Assembly (NCBI RefSeq): GCF_026790145.1
Contig: NZ_JALAMS010000032.1
Location: 77,262-141,261 of the forward strand
Reading direction: 5' to 3'
Length of the DNA: 64,000 nucleotides
Source of the DNA: Bacillus_I endophytica_A
GTDB lineage: Bacteria; Bacillota; Bacilli; Bacillales; Bacillaceae_H
A model generated the notes under the pieces. The model saw nothing but the letters and a program-made list of their open reading frames with translations, did no database searches and was not told the DNA's origin. Positions within the stretch are counted from its first letter, which is position 1, and every line of letters starts with the position of its first letter. Positions 49,888 to 59,182 of the stretch are shown here, piece after piece. The translations under genes were made by a program, and so were the position numbers.

Positions 49888-51219
49888 TTATGAAATATTT
49901 TCTGGCGTTGTTTCTGTTAGTTCGCTCTCTTGTTCTTTTAAAAGGAAAGGCATACGACCCTGGTTTTTAAGAATGTCTAGAAGTTCTGTTAGAATATCTT
50001 TTGGTATATCTCTGATTTCCCCGTGAGCTGTTCTTAATTGGAGATGACCATAGTGCATTTCATTCATAAGATACACTTCCATTAGCCTTCTTTTTAAGGT
50101 CAGCTCGTGAGCTACTGAAAGACCTTCTTCTGTTAAACGATATTCCTCTCTACTATTTTTCTTCAATAACTGCTCTGAACGTAACTTTTTTAAATTTCGT
50201 TCTAATTTCCTCTGTGAAATAAATCTTGTTTTCATAAGATCTGAAGAAGACATAGACGGAGAATAATCTTGCTTTTTCTGAAGCTTTGCCCACTCTTCTC
50301 CTTCATAAAAAAGAACAAGAACATCCTCTCTTAGCATGTTTTGATTAAAACGAATTCTTTTAATTAACGTGGAAATGAGCCCTCGCTTTGGAGAAAATAA
50401 AAGTGAAAAAAGGAAGAGGACAGTTAAAGACAAAATAATTACAGGGCCTGTTGGTAAAGAGGCGTAACTTAAGCTCACAATTGTTCCAAGCCCTCCAGAA
50501 ACGAGGCCCATTATCCCTGATAAGATTGTCATAACGCTCAATTTGTCTGTCCAGTAGCGCGCCGTAATAGCTGGAGTGATGAGTAAAGCAGACATTAAAA
50601 TTACGCCAACAGCTTGCAAGCCAATAACAACCGCAAGTACAATCATTGTCATTAGTAAACCATTTAATCCTCTCACAGGAAGTCCTAATCCTTTTGCAAA
50701 CTGTGGATCAAATGTGATGACCTTAAGTTCTTTAAATAAAAGAGCTGTTACACATAAAAGAAGCAGAGAGATGATACTAATAATCTGAACATCTGCTCCA
50801 ACAAGAGAAGCCGCTTGACCGAATAAGAAATCGTCAAGTCCACTTTGATTTCCGGCTCCATTATGCTGGATATACGTAAGAAGAACGATCCCTATACCAA
50901 AGAAGACAGAAAGCACAAGCCCAATCGACGTATCTTCTTTAATACGTGAATGCCTCACAATGAATTGAATACAGTAAGTTGCAATCATTCCTAGTATAGT
51001 AGCTCCAATGATGAATGGGATAAGCGCCTTTTCTCCTACAATGAGAAAAGCGAGACATATTCCAGGAAGAGCTGCATGTGCCATTGCATCTCCAATTAAG
51101 CTTTGCTTTTTTAAAAGAGCAAAGCTGCCAAGAACCCCACTGCAAAGACCTAACAGTAATGTTCCAAGCAATACCCACTGAACGTTTCCATTCTTAAAAA
51201 CTTCTTGAATAACTTCCAT
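49888..51219 (-). CDS. mntC: Manganese ABC transporter permease MntC with C-terminal DtxR-like domain
   Basis: A 443-residue fusion. The first 290 residues are an ABC-3 permease (SLIGDAMAHAALPGICLAFL). The rest is soluble, with a winged-helix-like stretch (SQRKLERNLKKLRSEQLLKKNSREEYRLTEEGLSVAHELTLKRRLMEVYLMNEM) similar to DtxR/MntR DNA-binding regions. B. subtilis MntC has the same layout. The ATG at 51219 has GGAGGGAGG upstream. Confidence 0.88.
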   Translation of the reverse strand: MEVIQEVFKNGNVQWVLLGTLLLGLCSGVLGSFALLKKQSLIGDAMAHAALPGICLAFLIVGEKALIPFIIGATILGMIATYCIQFIVRHSRIKEDTSIGLVLSVFFGIGIVLLTYIQHNGAGNQSGLDDFLFGQAASLVGADVQIISIISLLLLCVTALLFKELKVITFDPQFAKGLGLPVRGLNGLLMTMIVLAVVIGLQAVGVILMSALLITPAITARYWTDKLSVMTILSGIMGLVSGGLGTIVSLSYASLPTGPVIILSLTVLFLFSLLFSPKRGLISTLIKRIRFNQNMLREDVLVLFYEGEEWAKLQKKQDYSPSMSSSDLMKTRFISQRKLERNLKKLRSEQLLKKNSREEYRLTEEGLSVAHELTLKRRLMEVYLMNEMHYGHLQLRTAHGEIRDIPKDILTELLDILKNQGRMPFLLKEQESELTETTPENIS

Positions 51220-51232
51220 CGTCCTCCCTCCT

Positions 51233-51982
51233 CTACTTTTTAGATGTGACAAGCATTTCTTGATTTAAAAATGCTAATCCCCCGCCATATGTTGTTTGTA
51301 AATTATCAAAGGTAAATACCTCTTCTGTTGGGCCTATTGCAATCTTTCTCATATTCAATAGAAAAACCCAATCAAAATATTCTTGAACAGTCTGCAAATC
51401 ATGATGAACAACAAGAACCGTTTTTCCTTGTTTTTTTAGTTCATCTAGTAGAGTAATAATTGCTTTTTCAGTTGCAGCATCAACTCCAACAAACGGTTCA
51501 TCCATAAAGTACACTTTAGCATCTTGAGCAAGTGCCCTTGCTAGAAATACGCGCTGCTGCTGTCCTCCAGATAGCTGACTAATTTGCCTACCAGCAAATG
51601 CTGACATTCCAACTTTATCCAAACATTCCATTGCAAACTGTTTATCTTTTTTAGAAGGGTATTTCAGCCAGCCAATGTGTCTGTATCTTCCCATTAATAC
51701 AATATCAAGTGCATTTGTGGGAAAGTCCCAGTCCACAGATCCTCTTTGAGGTACGTAACCAACAAGGCTTCTTTGTTTTTCATATGGCTTATCATAAATA
51801 GATACATGTCCGCTTGCTTTTGGTATCAATCCTAATATTGCTTTAATAAGTGTAGACTTCCCAGCTCCATTTGGACCAATAATTCCAATCAGTTTTCCTT
51901 CTGGAATTGAAAAGCTAACGTTTTGAAGAACTGGTTTTTTATGATAAGCAACCGTTAAGTTATCAACTCTTACAGGTTCCAT
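51233..51982 (-). CDS. mntB: Manganese ABC transporter ATPase MntB
   Basis: A 249-residue metal-type ATPase: Walker A GPNGAGKST, signature LSGGQQQR, Walker B YFMDEPFVGVD and switch VVHHDL. It powers MntCD. It lies 12 bases after mntA. Confidence 0.93.
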   Translation of the reverse strand: MEPVRVDNLTVAYHKKPVLQNVSFSIPEGKLIGIIGPNGAGKSTLIKAILGLIPKASGHVSIYDKPYEKQRSLVGYVPQRGSVDWDFPTNALDIVLMGRYRHIGWLKYPSKKDKQFAMECLDKVGMSAFAGRQISQLSGGQQQRVFLARALAQDAKVYFMDEPFVGVDAATEKAIITLLDELKKQGKTVLVVHHDLQTVQEYFDWVFLLNMRKIAIGPTEEVFTFDNLQTTYGGGLAFLNQEMLVTSKK

Positions 51983-51994
51983 GTCCTACCTCCT

Positions 51995-52927
51995 TTATTT
52001 AAGCGCCTTTGAAATTTGCTCAATATTGTGACGGTACATCCCAATATATGTACCTTCCTCTGTTCCTTCTTCCCCCATTGCATCTGAGTAAAGTTCTCCA
52101 CCAATTTTTACATTGTGATCTGCTTTTTTCGCTCCCTCTACAACTGCATTGATTGATTTTTTAGAGACACTACTTTCAATAAATACAGCTTTAATTTTTT
52201 TATCGACAAGTGTATCTACTAAATTTTGAACGTCTTTTAAACCATATTCAGAGTCTGTACTTAAACCCTGTAGTCCCATAACATCCATATTGTAGGCTTT
52301 GCCGAAGTAACCAAAAGCATCATGAGCTGTAACAAGAATACGACGTTCCTTCGGGATTTCAGCAAACTTCTCTTTCGCTTCTTTTTTCACCTTATTTAAT
52401 TCCTCTATATATTGCTCTGCATTTTTTTCATATTCACCTTTGTGATCAGGATCAAGCTTCACAAGTTCTTCCTTTGTCTCTTCAACTGCATACACCCAAA
52501 GCTCTGGATCAAACCAAACATGTGGATCATAAAGCTTTGCATCATCTACAGACTTAATGAGCTTTTCTTTTGGAATAGCTTCTCCTACAGGCACAACAGG
52601 TTTTTCTTTCTCAATTCGTTCAAAAATATCCCCCATCTTTCCTTCTAGATGTAGACCATTGTAAAGAATTATATCTGCTTCTTGTATTTTTTTAATATCT
52701 CCTTGAGAAGGTTGATAAAGATGTGGATCAACACCAGGTCCCATTAAGGCTTCTACTGTGACTTTATCTCCACCAATACTTTTAGCAATATCTGCAACTT
52801 GACCTGTTGTAGCTGTGATTTTTACTTTTTCTCCTTTATCTCCTGACGAGCTTGCCTTTTCACTTTGACAACCTGCCAGTACTAAAATGAACAAAAATGC
52901 CCCTATCATTACGACTAACTTCTTCAA
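51995..52927 (-). CDS. mntA: Manganese-binding lipoprotein MntA
   Basis: A 310-residue cluster A-I metal-binding lipoprotein. The lipobox is LVLAGC; metal ligands are expected in GVDPHLYQPSQ, DPHVWFDPELW, an EIPKERRILVTAHDAFGYFG region and the C-terminal Asp of GELYSDAMG. It delivers Mn2+ (or Zn) to MntCD. Upstream are two MntR-like boxes. Confidence 0.92.
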   Translation of the reverse strand: MKKLVVMIGAFLFILVLAGCQSEKASSSGDKGEKVKITATTGQVADIAKSIGGDKVTVEALMGPGVDPHLYQPSQGDIKKIQEADIILYNGLHLEGKMGDIFERIEKEKPVVPVGEAIPKEKLIKSVDDAKLYDPHVWFDPELWVYAVEETKEELVKLDPDHKGEYEKNAEQYIEELNKVKKEAKEKFAEIPKERRILVTAHDAFGYFGKAYNMDVMGLQGLSTDSEYGLKDVQNLVDTLVDKKIKAVFIESSVSKKSINAVVEGAKKADHNVKIGGELYSDAMGEEGTEEGTYIGMYRHNIEQISKALK

Positions 52928-52958
52928 AACTCATCCCCCTTTTGTGCTCGCACTATTT

Positions 52959-52974
52959 TTTTGCTCTAAGGCAA
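52959..52974. promoter_or_regulatory. MntR-like box near the mntA start
   Basis: TTTGCTCTAAGGCAAC resembles the MntR site TTTGCCTTAAGGAAAC. Confidence 0.5.
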
Positions 52975-53034
52975 CTTTTTAAGCAAAAAAATACCTTTTT
53001 CTTTTTAGAATAATTTATGCTTACATACTAAAAA

Positions 53035-53050
53035 GTTTCCTTAATACAAA
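53035..53050. promoter_or_regulatory. Second MntR-like box upstream of mntA
   Basis: GTTTCCTTAATACAAA is, on the complement, TTTGTATTAAGGAAAC, two mismatches from the MntR consensus. Confidence 0.55.
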
Positions 53051-53140
53051 AAATATAGCCTAATTGAAAAAATGTCAACTTTTTTTGTATATTCTTCATA
53101 TTATCGTTCTGTTCTTCACAAACATCTTCTCTCTAAATAT

Positions 53141-53180
53141 AAAAGCTCGGAAAGAAATTATTCTTCTTTCCGAGCTTTTA
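53141..53180 (-). terminator. Terminator of the men operon
   Basis: AAAAGCTCGGAAAGAA pairs with TTCTTTCCGAGCTTTT after the menC stop. Confidence 0.92.
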
Positions 53181-53183
53181 TAT

Positions 53184-54284
53184 TTAAAATTCTTCTTTTT
53201 TAGTTGCAATTTGATCAATAAAAGGCTCATCAATGAAAAATCCTAAACCACTTTCTAATGGTACTTCAATATGACCATCAAAAACTTTAATCCCTTTTTT
53301 GATCACATCTCGACTCCAATAACGGTCTGACGCAGAAACGTCACCTGAAATTGTAAAACCAGGCAAGCTTGCAAGTGCTACATTATGAGCACGAGACACA
53401 CCAGATTCAATCATCCCACCAACCCAGAGTGGAAAATGATGTTTAAGAGCTAGCTCATGAATTTGAAGAGATGGGGATAGCCCACCAATTCTCCCTGGTT
53501 TCACAACAAGAATTTTGCAGCTCTTAAATTGAATCGCTTGGTAAGCTTTTTCAACAGATGTAATGCTTTCATCAAGACAAATCGGCGTTTTCAATACTCG
53601 CTGAAGTTCGCTATGTTGAAAAAATTCATCTTTTCCAAAGGGCTGCTCAATCATCATCAAGTTAAGAGAGTCAAGCTGTTCTAGAAGAGACATATCAGTG
53701 AATGTATATGAAGCATTAGCATCTGCCATAAGCGGTAAATCTGGGAATTGGTGACGAATCTTTTTCAAAACTTCATAGTCGTGACCAGGTTTAATTTTAA
53801 TTTTAAAGCGTTTATATCCTGCCTTTACATATCCCTTAATACTTTGAATCATTGATTCTTCATCACTAATACCAATAGCTACTCCTGAGGAAATTTTAGA
53901 AGCTGTGCCTCCAAGGACCTTTCCTAACGGTTTGCCAAGCTTCTTTGCATAAAGATCCCATAGAGCTAAATCAAGCGATGCCTTAGCCATACTATGACCT
54001 TGAACGAATGAAAACAATTTGGTTGTTTCCCTTGGGTGTGTTACCTTTTCCCCTTTCAAAAAGGGAATTAAAAAATGCTTTAACGCATATTCACACGTAT
54101 CTACCGTTTCTTCCGTATACCATGGAGTATCAAAAGCAACACATTCTCCCCAGCCAACTGCTCCTGTTTCATCTTTCACTTTAAGAAGTAAAAACTCTCT
54201 ATCTTTTACTGTTCCATACTTTGTAGAAAAAGGACTTTTTAATGACAGACTCAACCTATATAAGGTGATATTCTCAATCTTCAT
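53184..54284 (-). CDS. menC: o-Succinylbenzoate synthase
   Basis: A 366-residue enolase-superfamily enzyme of menaquinone synthesis. The catalytic Lys is in KIKIKPGHD, metal ligands in LMADANASYT, MIEQPF and ICLDESI, and the second Lys in KPGRIGG. It dehydrates SHCHC to OSB. It overlaps menE by 11 bases. Confidence 0.92.
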   Translation of the reverse strand: MKIENITLYRLSLSLKSPFSTKYGTVKDREFLLLKVKDETGAVGWGECVAFDTPWYTEETVDTCEYALKHFLIPFLKGEKVTHPRETTKLFSFVQGHSMAKASLDLALWDLYAKKLGKPLGKVLGGTASKISSGVAIGISDEESMIQSIKGYVKAGYKRFKIKIKPGHDYEVLKKIRHQFPDLPLMADANASYTFTDMSLLEQLDSLNLMMIEQPFGKDEFFQHSELQRVLKTPICLDESITSVEKAYQAIQFKSCKILVVKPGRIGGLSPSLQIHELALKHHFPLWVGGMIESGVSRAHNVALASLPGFTISGDVSASDRYWSRDVIKKGIKVFDGHIEVPLESGLGFFIDEPFIDQIATKKEEF

Positions 54285-55728
54285 TTTGTTGACCCTCTAG
54301 CAAAGAAAACAGCTTCCGTCTCACTAATTTATTTGAAGCGTTTCTTGTTAGCTCATCTACAAAATAAAAGTTTGCTGGAATTTTGAAGGAAGCGAGTCTT
54401 TTTTGACAGAATGATTTTAGCTCACTTTCCTCTATAGAGTGTGCCATGACAAGAAAAGCAGCCGGAACTTTCCCCCATCTTTCATCATCTTGACCTGTTA
54501 CACCAGCTTCTTTAACAGCAGGATGCGAAAGAAGCACAGATTCTATTTCTGCCGGATATACATTTTCGCCCCCTGAGATGATTAAGTCTGAACGTCGATC
54601 AAGTACGTACAAATAACCATCTTCATCAACATATCCCATATCTCCCGTATGAAGCCATCCATCTATAATGGCTTTATTTGTTGCTTCTTCGTTGTAGAGA
54701 TATCCTTTTGTCACGTTCGGTCCTTTTACAACAATCTCTCCTACTTCTTGCTTATTCTCTGATTTTATTTTTAGCTGCGCTGGGAAAAGCACCTTTCCAG
54801 CCGACCCAAGTTTAGTAAGCGCATCCTCAGGTGAAAGAGTTACAATTTGTGAGGAAGTTTCCGTCATTCCATATGTTTGATAGACAGGAATGTTTGCTTC
54901 TTTGCACTTTTCTAGTATTGGCAAAGGAGCTGGACCTCCTCCTAAGAGAAGACATCGAAATGTATCTGGATACGGCTCGTGAAGATGCTCTAGCATTTTC
55001 TGCAGCATTGCTGTTACACAGGATATAATTGTTACCCCCTCATAAAAAATAGCATGTTGCACTCTTTCTGCCTCAAATTTCTCATGAAGAATTACAGTCA
55101 TTCCATATATGACGCTGCGCATTAAAATCGAAAATCCACTAATATGAAAAAGTGGCACGGCCAAAAGCCAACGATCATTATCATGAAGACCTAAGTTTAA
55201 AGAAGATCCAGTCGCACTCCACCAATGGTTCCCATACGTTTGAACAACCCCTTTAGGATTTCCTGTTGTTCCTGATGTATACATAATTGTTGCTACATCT
55301 GAAAGGGAAACTTCCTCTTGGAAAGATAGATTACGCTCTTCAAGTTTTTTCACTTCTGAAAATGAAGCTTTTTGAACACCTGTAATTGACGTTTTAAATA
55401 GTTCATCATCTGTAATAAGAATAGAAGCTTTACTATTTTCTAGCTGAAACGATAGCTCTTTCTCCGTTAGCTTAGTGTTTAAAAACACGACTTTAGCTCC
55501 TATACCAAGCAGTGCATGAAGAAAAATGACGAAATCTAAACTATTGTGAGCAAGAATCCCAACATGGCTTCCTTTTTCTATCCCAAGTGCCCCTAACTTC
55601 TTCCCTATTTCTTCTGCTTTTATAAAAAGTTCTTTAAATGTAATTTCTTCTTTCGGCGTTTTAACTGCAATCCGGTTCGGAGACAGAAAAGCTCTCTTTT
55701 TTAACCAGCTTGGCATTGTCTGTTCCAT
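54274..55728 (-). CDS. menE: o-Succinylbenzoate-CoA ligase
   Basis: A 484-residue ANL-family ligase with the AMP-binding motif TIMYTSGTTGNPKGV, YQTYGMTETSS, the TGDMGYVDEDGYLYVLDRRSDLIISGGENVYPAEIE region and a C-terminal hinge Lys. It activates OSB to OSB-CoA. A terminator-like hairpin lies just upstream (55751-55786) in the gap after menB. Confidence 0.92.
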   Translation of the reverse strand: MEQTMPSWLKKRAFLSPNRIAVKTPKEEITFKELFIKAEEIGKKLGALGIEKGSHVGILAHNSLDFVIFLHALLGIGAKVVFLNTKLTEKELSFQLENSKASILITDDELFKTSITGVQKASFSEVKKLEERNLSFQEEVSLSDVATIMYTSGTTGNPKGVVQTYGNHWWSATGSSLNLGLHDNDRWLLAVPLFHISGFSILMRSVIYGMTVILHEKFEAERVQHAIFYEGVTIISCVTAMLQKMLEHLHEPYPDTFRCLLLGGGPAPLPILEKCKEANIPVYQTYGMTETSSQIVTLSPEDALTKLGSAGKVLFPAQLKIKSENKQEVGEIVVKGPNVTKGYLYNEEATNKAIIDGWLHTGDMGYVDEDGYLYVLDRRSDLIISGGENVYPAEIESVLLSHPAVKEAGVTGQDDERWGKVPAAFLVMAHSIEESELKSFCQKRLASFKIPANFYFVDELTRNASNKLVRRKLFSLLEGQQNED

Positions 55729-55750
55729 ATTATTACTCCTTCTTTATCGA

Positions 55751-55786
55751 AAAAGCAGCTTAACGAAATTCATTAAGCTGCTTTCT
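55751..55786 (-). terminator. Terminator-like hairpin inside the men operon
   Basis: AAAGCAGCTTAA pairs with TTAAGCTGCTTT around a 9-base loop, then five T on the minus strand. It sits between menB and menE and may reduce menEC expression. Confidence 0.65.
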
Positions 55787-55797
55787 CTTTGTTATTT

Positions 55798-56619
55798 TTA
55801 AGGGAATCTTGGGAACTGCTTGAAGTCTGGAGTACGTTTCTCTTTGAAAGCATCTCTTCCTTCTTTTGCTTCATCTGTTGTGTAGTAAAGAAGCGTTGCA
55901 TCTCCACCAAATTGTTGCATACCTGCTAGTCCATCTGAATCTGCATTGAACGCAGCTTTTAGGAAACGAAGAGCAGTCGGACTTTTCTCAAGCATTTCGT
56001 TGCACCATTGAACAGTTTCTTCTTCTAGCTTCTCAAGAGGAACCACTGTATTTACAAGACCCATATCCAATGCTTCTTGTGCACTGTATTGGCGACATAA
56101 GAACCAAATTTCACGCGCCTTTTTATGCCCAACAACGCGAGCAAGATAACCAGCACCATAACCAGCATCAAAGCTCCCTACTTTTGGACCTGTTTGACCA
56201 AACACAGCATTATCAGCTGCAATTGTTAAGTCACAAACTAAGTGTAAAACATGACCTCCACCAATTGCGTATCCTGAAACCATTGCAACAACTGGTTTTG
56301 GAATAACACGAATTAAGCGTTGTAAATCAAGTACGTTTAAACGAGGAATCTGGTCATCCCCAACATAGCCACCATGACCACGTACTTTTTGATCTCCACC
56401 AGAGCAGAATGCTTTTTCACCAGCACCTGCTAGTACGATAACACCAACATTAGCATCATCACGAGCATATGCAAAAGCATCAATTAGCTCTGAAACTGTA
56501 CGTGGGCGGAATGCATTATGCACCTCTGGTCTGTTAATTGTGATTTTAGCAATTCCATTGTACGTTTCATATAAAATATCTTCGTACTTACGTTCTGCAG
56601 TCCATTCTACTGTAGACAT
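55798..56619 (-). CDS. menB: 1,4-Dihydroxy-2-naphthoyl-CoA synthase
   Basis: A 273-residue crotonase-family enzyme. Visible are INRPEVHNAFRPRTVSELIDAF, AFCSGGDQKVRGHGGY and the catalytic-site segment GPKVGSFDAGYGAGYLARVVGHKKAREIWFL with a C-terminal TPDFKQFPRFP typical of MenB. It cyclises OSB-CoA. AAAGGAGG precedes the ATG. Confidence 0.96.
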   Translation of the reverse strand: MSTVEWTAERKYEDILYETYNGIAKITINRPEVHNAFRPRTVSELIDAFAYARDDANVGVIVLAGAGEKAFCSGGDQKVRGHGGYVGDDQIPRLNVLDLQRLIRVIPKPVVAMVSGYAIGGGHVLHLVCDLTIAADNAVFGQTGPKVGSFDAGYGAGYLARVVGHKKAREIWFLCRQYSAQEALDMGLVNTVVPLEKLEEETVQWCNEMLEKSPTALRFLKAAFNADSDGLAGMQQFGGDATLLYYTTDEAKEGRDAFKEKRTPDFKQFPRFP

Positions 56620-56633
56620 TTTTTAGTCCTCCT

Positions 56634-57446
56634 TTATTCATGTACACTTTGTAAAAACCCATCTACTATTTTACTAAAAATTCGAGGTTTTTCCACATGT
56701 ATAGCATGCCCAACTTCTTTAACTCTTTCTAAAAAAGAGTTTGTAAGCTGCTCATCTATCTCTGAACCAATCTGACAAAACTTTATATCAAGTTTTCCTG
56801 TGATAAGAAGTGTTGGCATATTGAGAGTAGACAAAAGCGGCCACCATGAAGGCTGCATGCCTGTCCCCATCCCAATTAAGCTATTTGCTAAACCGCGGGG
56901 AACGTTTTTTAATCGCTCTTTTCTTACTTCTTCAATAATATCATTTGGCAAGGACTTTTGAGAACGAAAGAGCGGGATGTTTTCCCACTTTTCGACAAAA
57001 GCCTCTATTCCTTTTTCGTTAATGAAAGAAGCAAGTTGCTCATCATTCAATTGACGAGCTTTCTTTTCTTCAATTGTCTTAAGACCAGGTGAAGAGCTTT
57101 CTAATATAAGTGCTGTCACTTTATGAGGATATAAGATTGCAAACGATAACGCAACTCTTCCACCCATTGAATAACCAAGAATCGCTGCTTTTTCAATCTT
57201 TAATTCATAGAACAATTGAAGCAAGTCTGCTACAGTTTCCTCCATCGTATAACGACTAGGATCAGCAGGCTTGTCTGTTTCTCCATGTCCAATAAGATCT
57301 ACTGTAATCACTTTATAATGAGTAAAATCTTTCTTCACATGTTTCCATGTTGCCTGAGATCCTGTAAAACCGTGAAGAAGCAGAAGAGGTGGGCCTTCTC
57401 CTTCGATTTCAATATTATAATTCACTCCACGAATGATTTTGTTCAT
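56634..57446 (-). CDS. menH: SHCHC synthase MenH (alpha/beta hydrolase)
   Basis: A 270-residue hydrolase-fold enzyme: oxyanion HGFTGSQATWK, nucleophile elbow GYSMGGR, Asp in GKLDIKF and His in VGHAIHVEKP. It eliminates pyruvate from SEPHCHC to give SHCHC. Its ATG overlaps the menD stop, so it is tightly coupled to menD. Confidence 0.9.
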   Translation of the reverse strand: MNKIIRGVNYNIEIEGEGPPLLLLHGFTGSQATWKHVKKDFTHYKVITVDLIGHGETDKPADPSRYTMEETVADLLQLFYELKIEKAAILGYSMGGRVALSFAILYPHKVTALILESSSPGLKTIEEKKARQLNDEQLASFINEKGIEAFVEKWENIPLFRSQKSLPNDIIEEVRKERLKNVPRGLANSLIGMGTGMQPSWWPLLSTLNMPTLLITGKLDIKFCQIGSEIDEQLTNSFLERVKEVGHAIHVEKPRIFSKIVDGFLQSVHE

Positions 57447-59182
57447 TTTTTCTTTTCCTCATTTAAAGCATCCTCAATATCTTTCCACATGCTTCGATGT
57501 GTTTCAACATTCTTCGTACGCACTGTTTCAATCTCAATGACTGTAACACCTTTCGTTCTGAAAGATTCCTCAAGGTAATAACGAAAATCCGCCCAATTGC
57601 TCGCTTTATGAAATGACCCATGATAAGCTTTTACAGCATTTGAGAAATCAATTCCGAGTGGCGTACCAAAGAGAAGTTCGAAATGCTTTTCTTCCTTTGC
57701 TTGAGGAAGAAAAGAGAAAATACCTCCACCATCGTTATTAACAAGCACAACGGTTAGGTTCAATTCATTCAAATGTGCAGCTAATAACCCATTTAAATCA
57801 TGATAAAAAGATACATCGCCAATTAATAATACAGAATGATGATAAGCAGTACTTGCGCCAAGTGCTGCTGAAACAACTCCATCAATTCCGTTAGCTCCCC
57901 TATTTGCTAATACATCTAGACTTTTAGATGACTTTCTTAAAAATGTATCAACATCTCGAATAGGCATAGAGTTTCCAACAAAAAGAAGGCTTTGCTCTGG
58001 AAGAGCTTCTTGAAGTTCTACAACAACTTTTCCTTCATCAAGTTCCTCTGTATTGGCCATTGCCTGCTTAAGAAGGTCACTTGTGATATTTTGCACATTC
58101 ATCCATTTTGAAAGCCAATTTTTTGAGAAAATGATGTTTTCACATTGTTCCCTTAAGCTTCTACATAAAAATTCTTCATGCGATACAATAACATCTGTTA
58201 TCGTTCCTGTCGGATCACGCCAATCTAATGTATGATCTACCATTATGAAATTTTCTGGTGCGTAGTTTGTCATAAACTTGAGCGTTGTTTTTGAAACAGG
58301 CATTCCACCGAAACGAACAATAAGATCTGGTGCTAATTCTTCAGCTACCTTTTCATTTTTTAAGAAAGTATCATAACTATCCATTACAACATCTTGCACT
58401 AGCTTATTTGTTCGAATATTTGATAAAGGATCAGCAAGAATAGGAATATTAAGCATATCTGCTAAAGCAACAATCTCCCTGCTTCCTTCTTCAGAAATTT
58501 GTTGGCCGCAAATGAAAAGAGGTTTTTCTGCTCTTTCCAACAATTGTTCTACGTAAGCAACATCAGCTTGGGAACCAATTCTCTCGCTTACTTTTTTTCG
58601 CTCTTCTCTTCTTTCTTCAAAGAAATTGTGCACTTCTGCTAAGTTAGGGAGAAGTGGCTCTCGAAGCGGGAAGTTCACATGTGTAACGCCTTGGCCACCA
58701 CGTTCAGCAACATGAACAGCTCTTTTAGCTACTTGTTTAATATACCGAAGAGCTTCTACTGAGCTTTCAGGTATAGAAACATCCACAAACCATTTGGCAT
58801 ACTTACCGTACAAGTTTACTTGATCAATTGCTTGTGGAGCCCCTACTTCTCTTAGCTCATGCGGTCGATCTGCTGTTACAATAACAAGCGGGACACGAGA
58901 ATAATGGGCTTCTACAATAGCAGGAAAATAGTTAGCTGCTGCTGTACCTGACGTACAAAGCAAAACGACAGGATGCTGTTTTGCTTTCGCTATTCCTAAA
59001 GCGAAAAAAGCCGCAGATCGTTCATCAATATTAGTATACACATTTAGTTCGTCACACTCTGCCATTGTAAGTGCAAGCGGAGTTGAACGAGATCCAGGAC
59101 TGATAACAACGTCCACAATGCCACTGCTTACTAGTCCATCTACAAATGTTGCTACATATGAAGTAAGAGCATCACTTGTCAT
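57443..59182 (-). CDS. menD: SEPHCHC synthase MenD
   Basis: A 579-residue thiamine-diphosphate enzyme. The N-terminal SGIVDVVISPGSRSTPLAL, the catalytic Glu region in VNFPLREPLLP and the ThDP motif VVLVNNDGGGIFSFLPQ are visible. It joins isochorismate and 2-oxoglutarate. AGGAGG precedes the ATG, and the gene overlaps menF by 11 bases. Confidence 0.95.
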   Translation of the reverse strand: MTSDALTSYVATFVDGLVSSGIVDVVISPGSRSTPLALTMAECDELNVYTNIDERSAAFFALGIAKAKQHPVVLLCTSGTAAANYFPAIVEAHYSRVPLVIVTADRPHELREVGAPQAIDQVNLYGKYAKWFVDVSIPESSVEALRYIKQVAKRAVHVAERGGQGVTHVNFPLREPLLPNLAEVHNFFEERREERKKVSERIGSQADVAYVEQLLERAEKPLFICGQQISEEGSREIVALADMLNIPILADPLSNIRTNKLVQDVVMDSYDTFLKNEKVAEELAPDLIVRFGGMPVSKTTLKFMTNYAPENFIMVDHTLDWRDPTGTITDVIVSHEEFLCRSLREQCENIIFSKNWLSKWMNVQNITSDLLKQAMANTEELDEGKVVVELQEALPEQSLLFVGNSMPIRDVDTFLRKSSKSLDVLANRGANGIDGVVSAALGASTAYHHSVLLIGDVSFYHDLNGLLAAHLNELNLTVVLVNNDGGGIFSFLPQAKEEKHFELLFGTPLGIDFSNAVKAYHGSFHKASNWADFRYYLEESFRTKGVTVIEIETVRTKNVETHRSMWKDIEDALNEEKKK

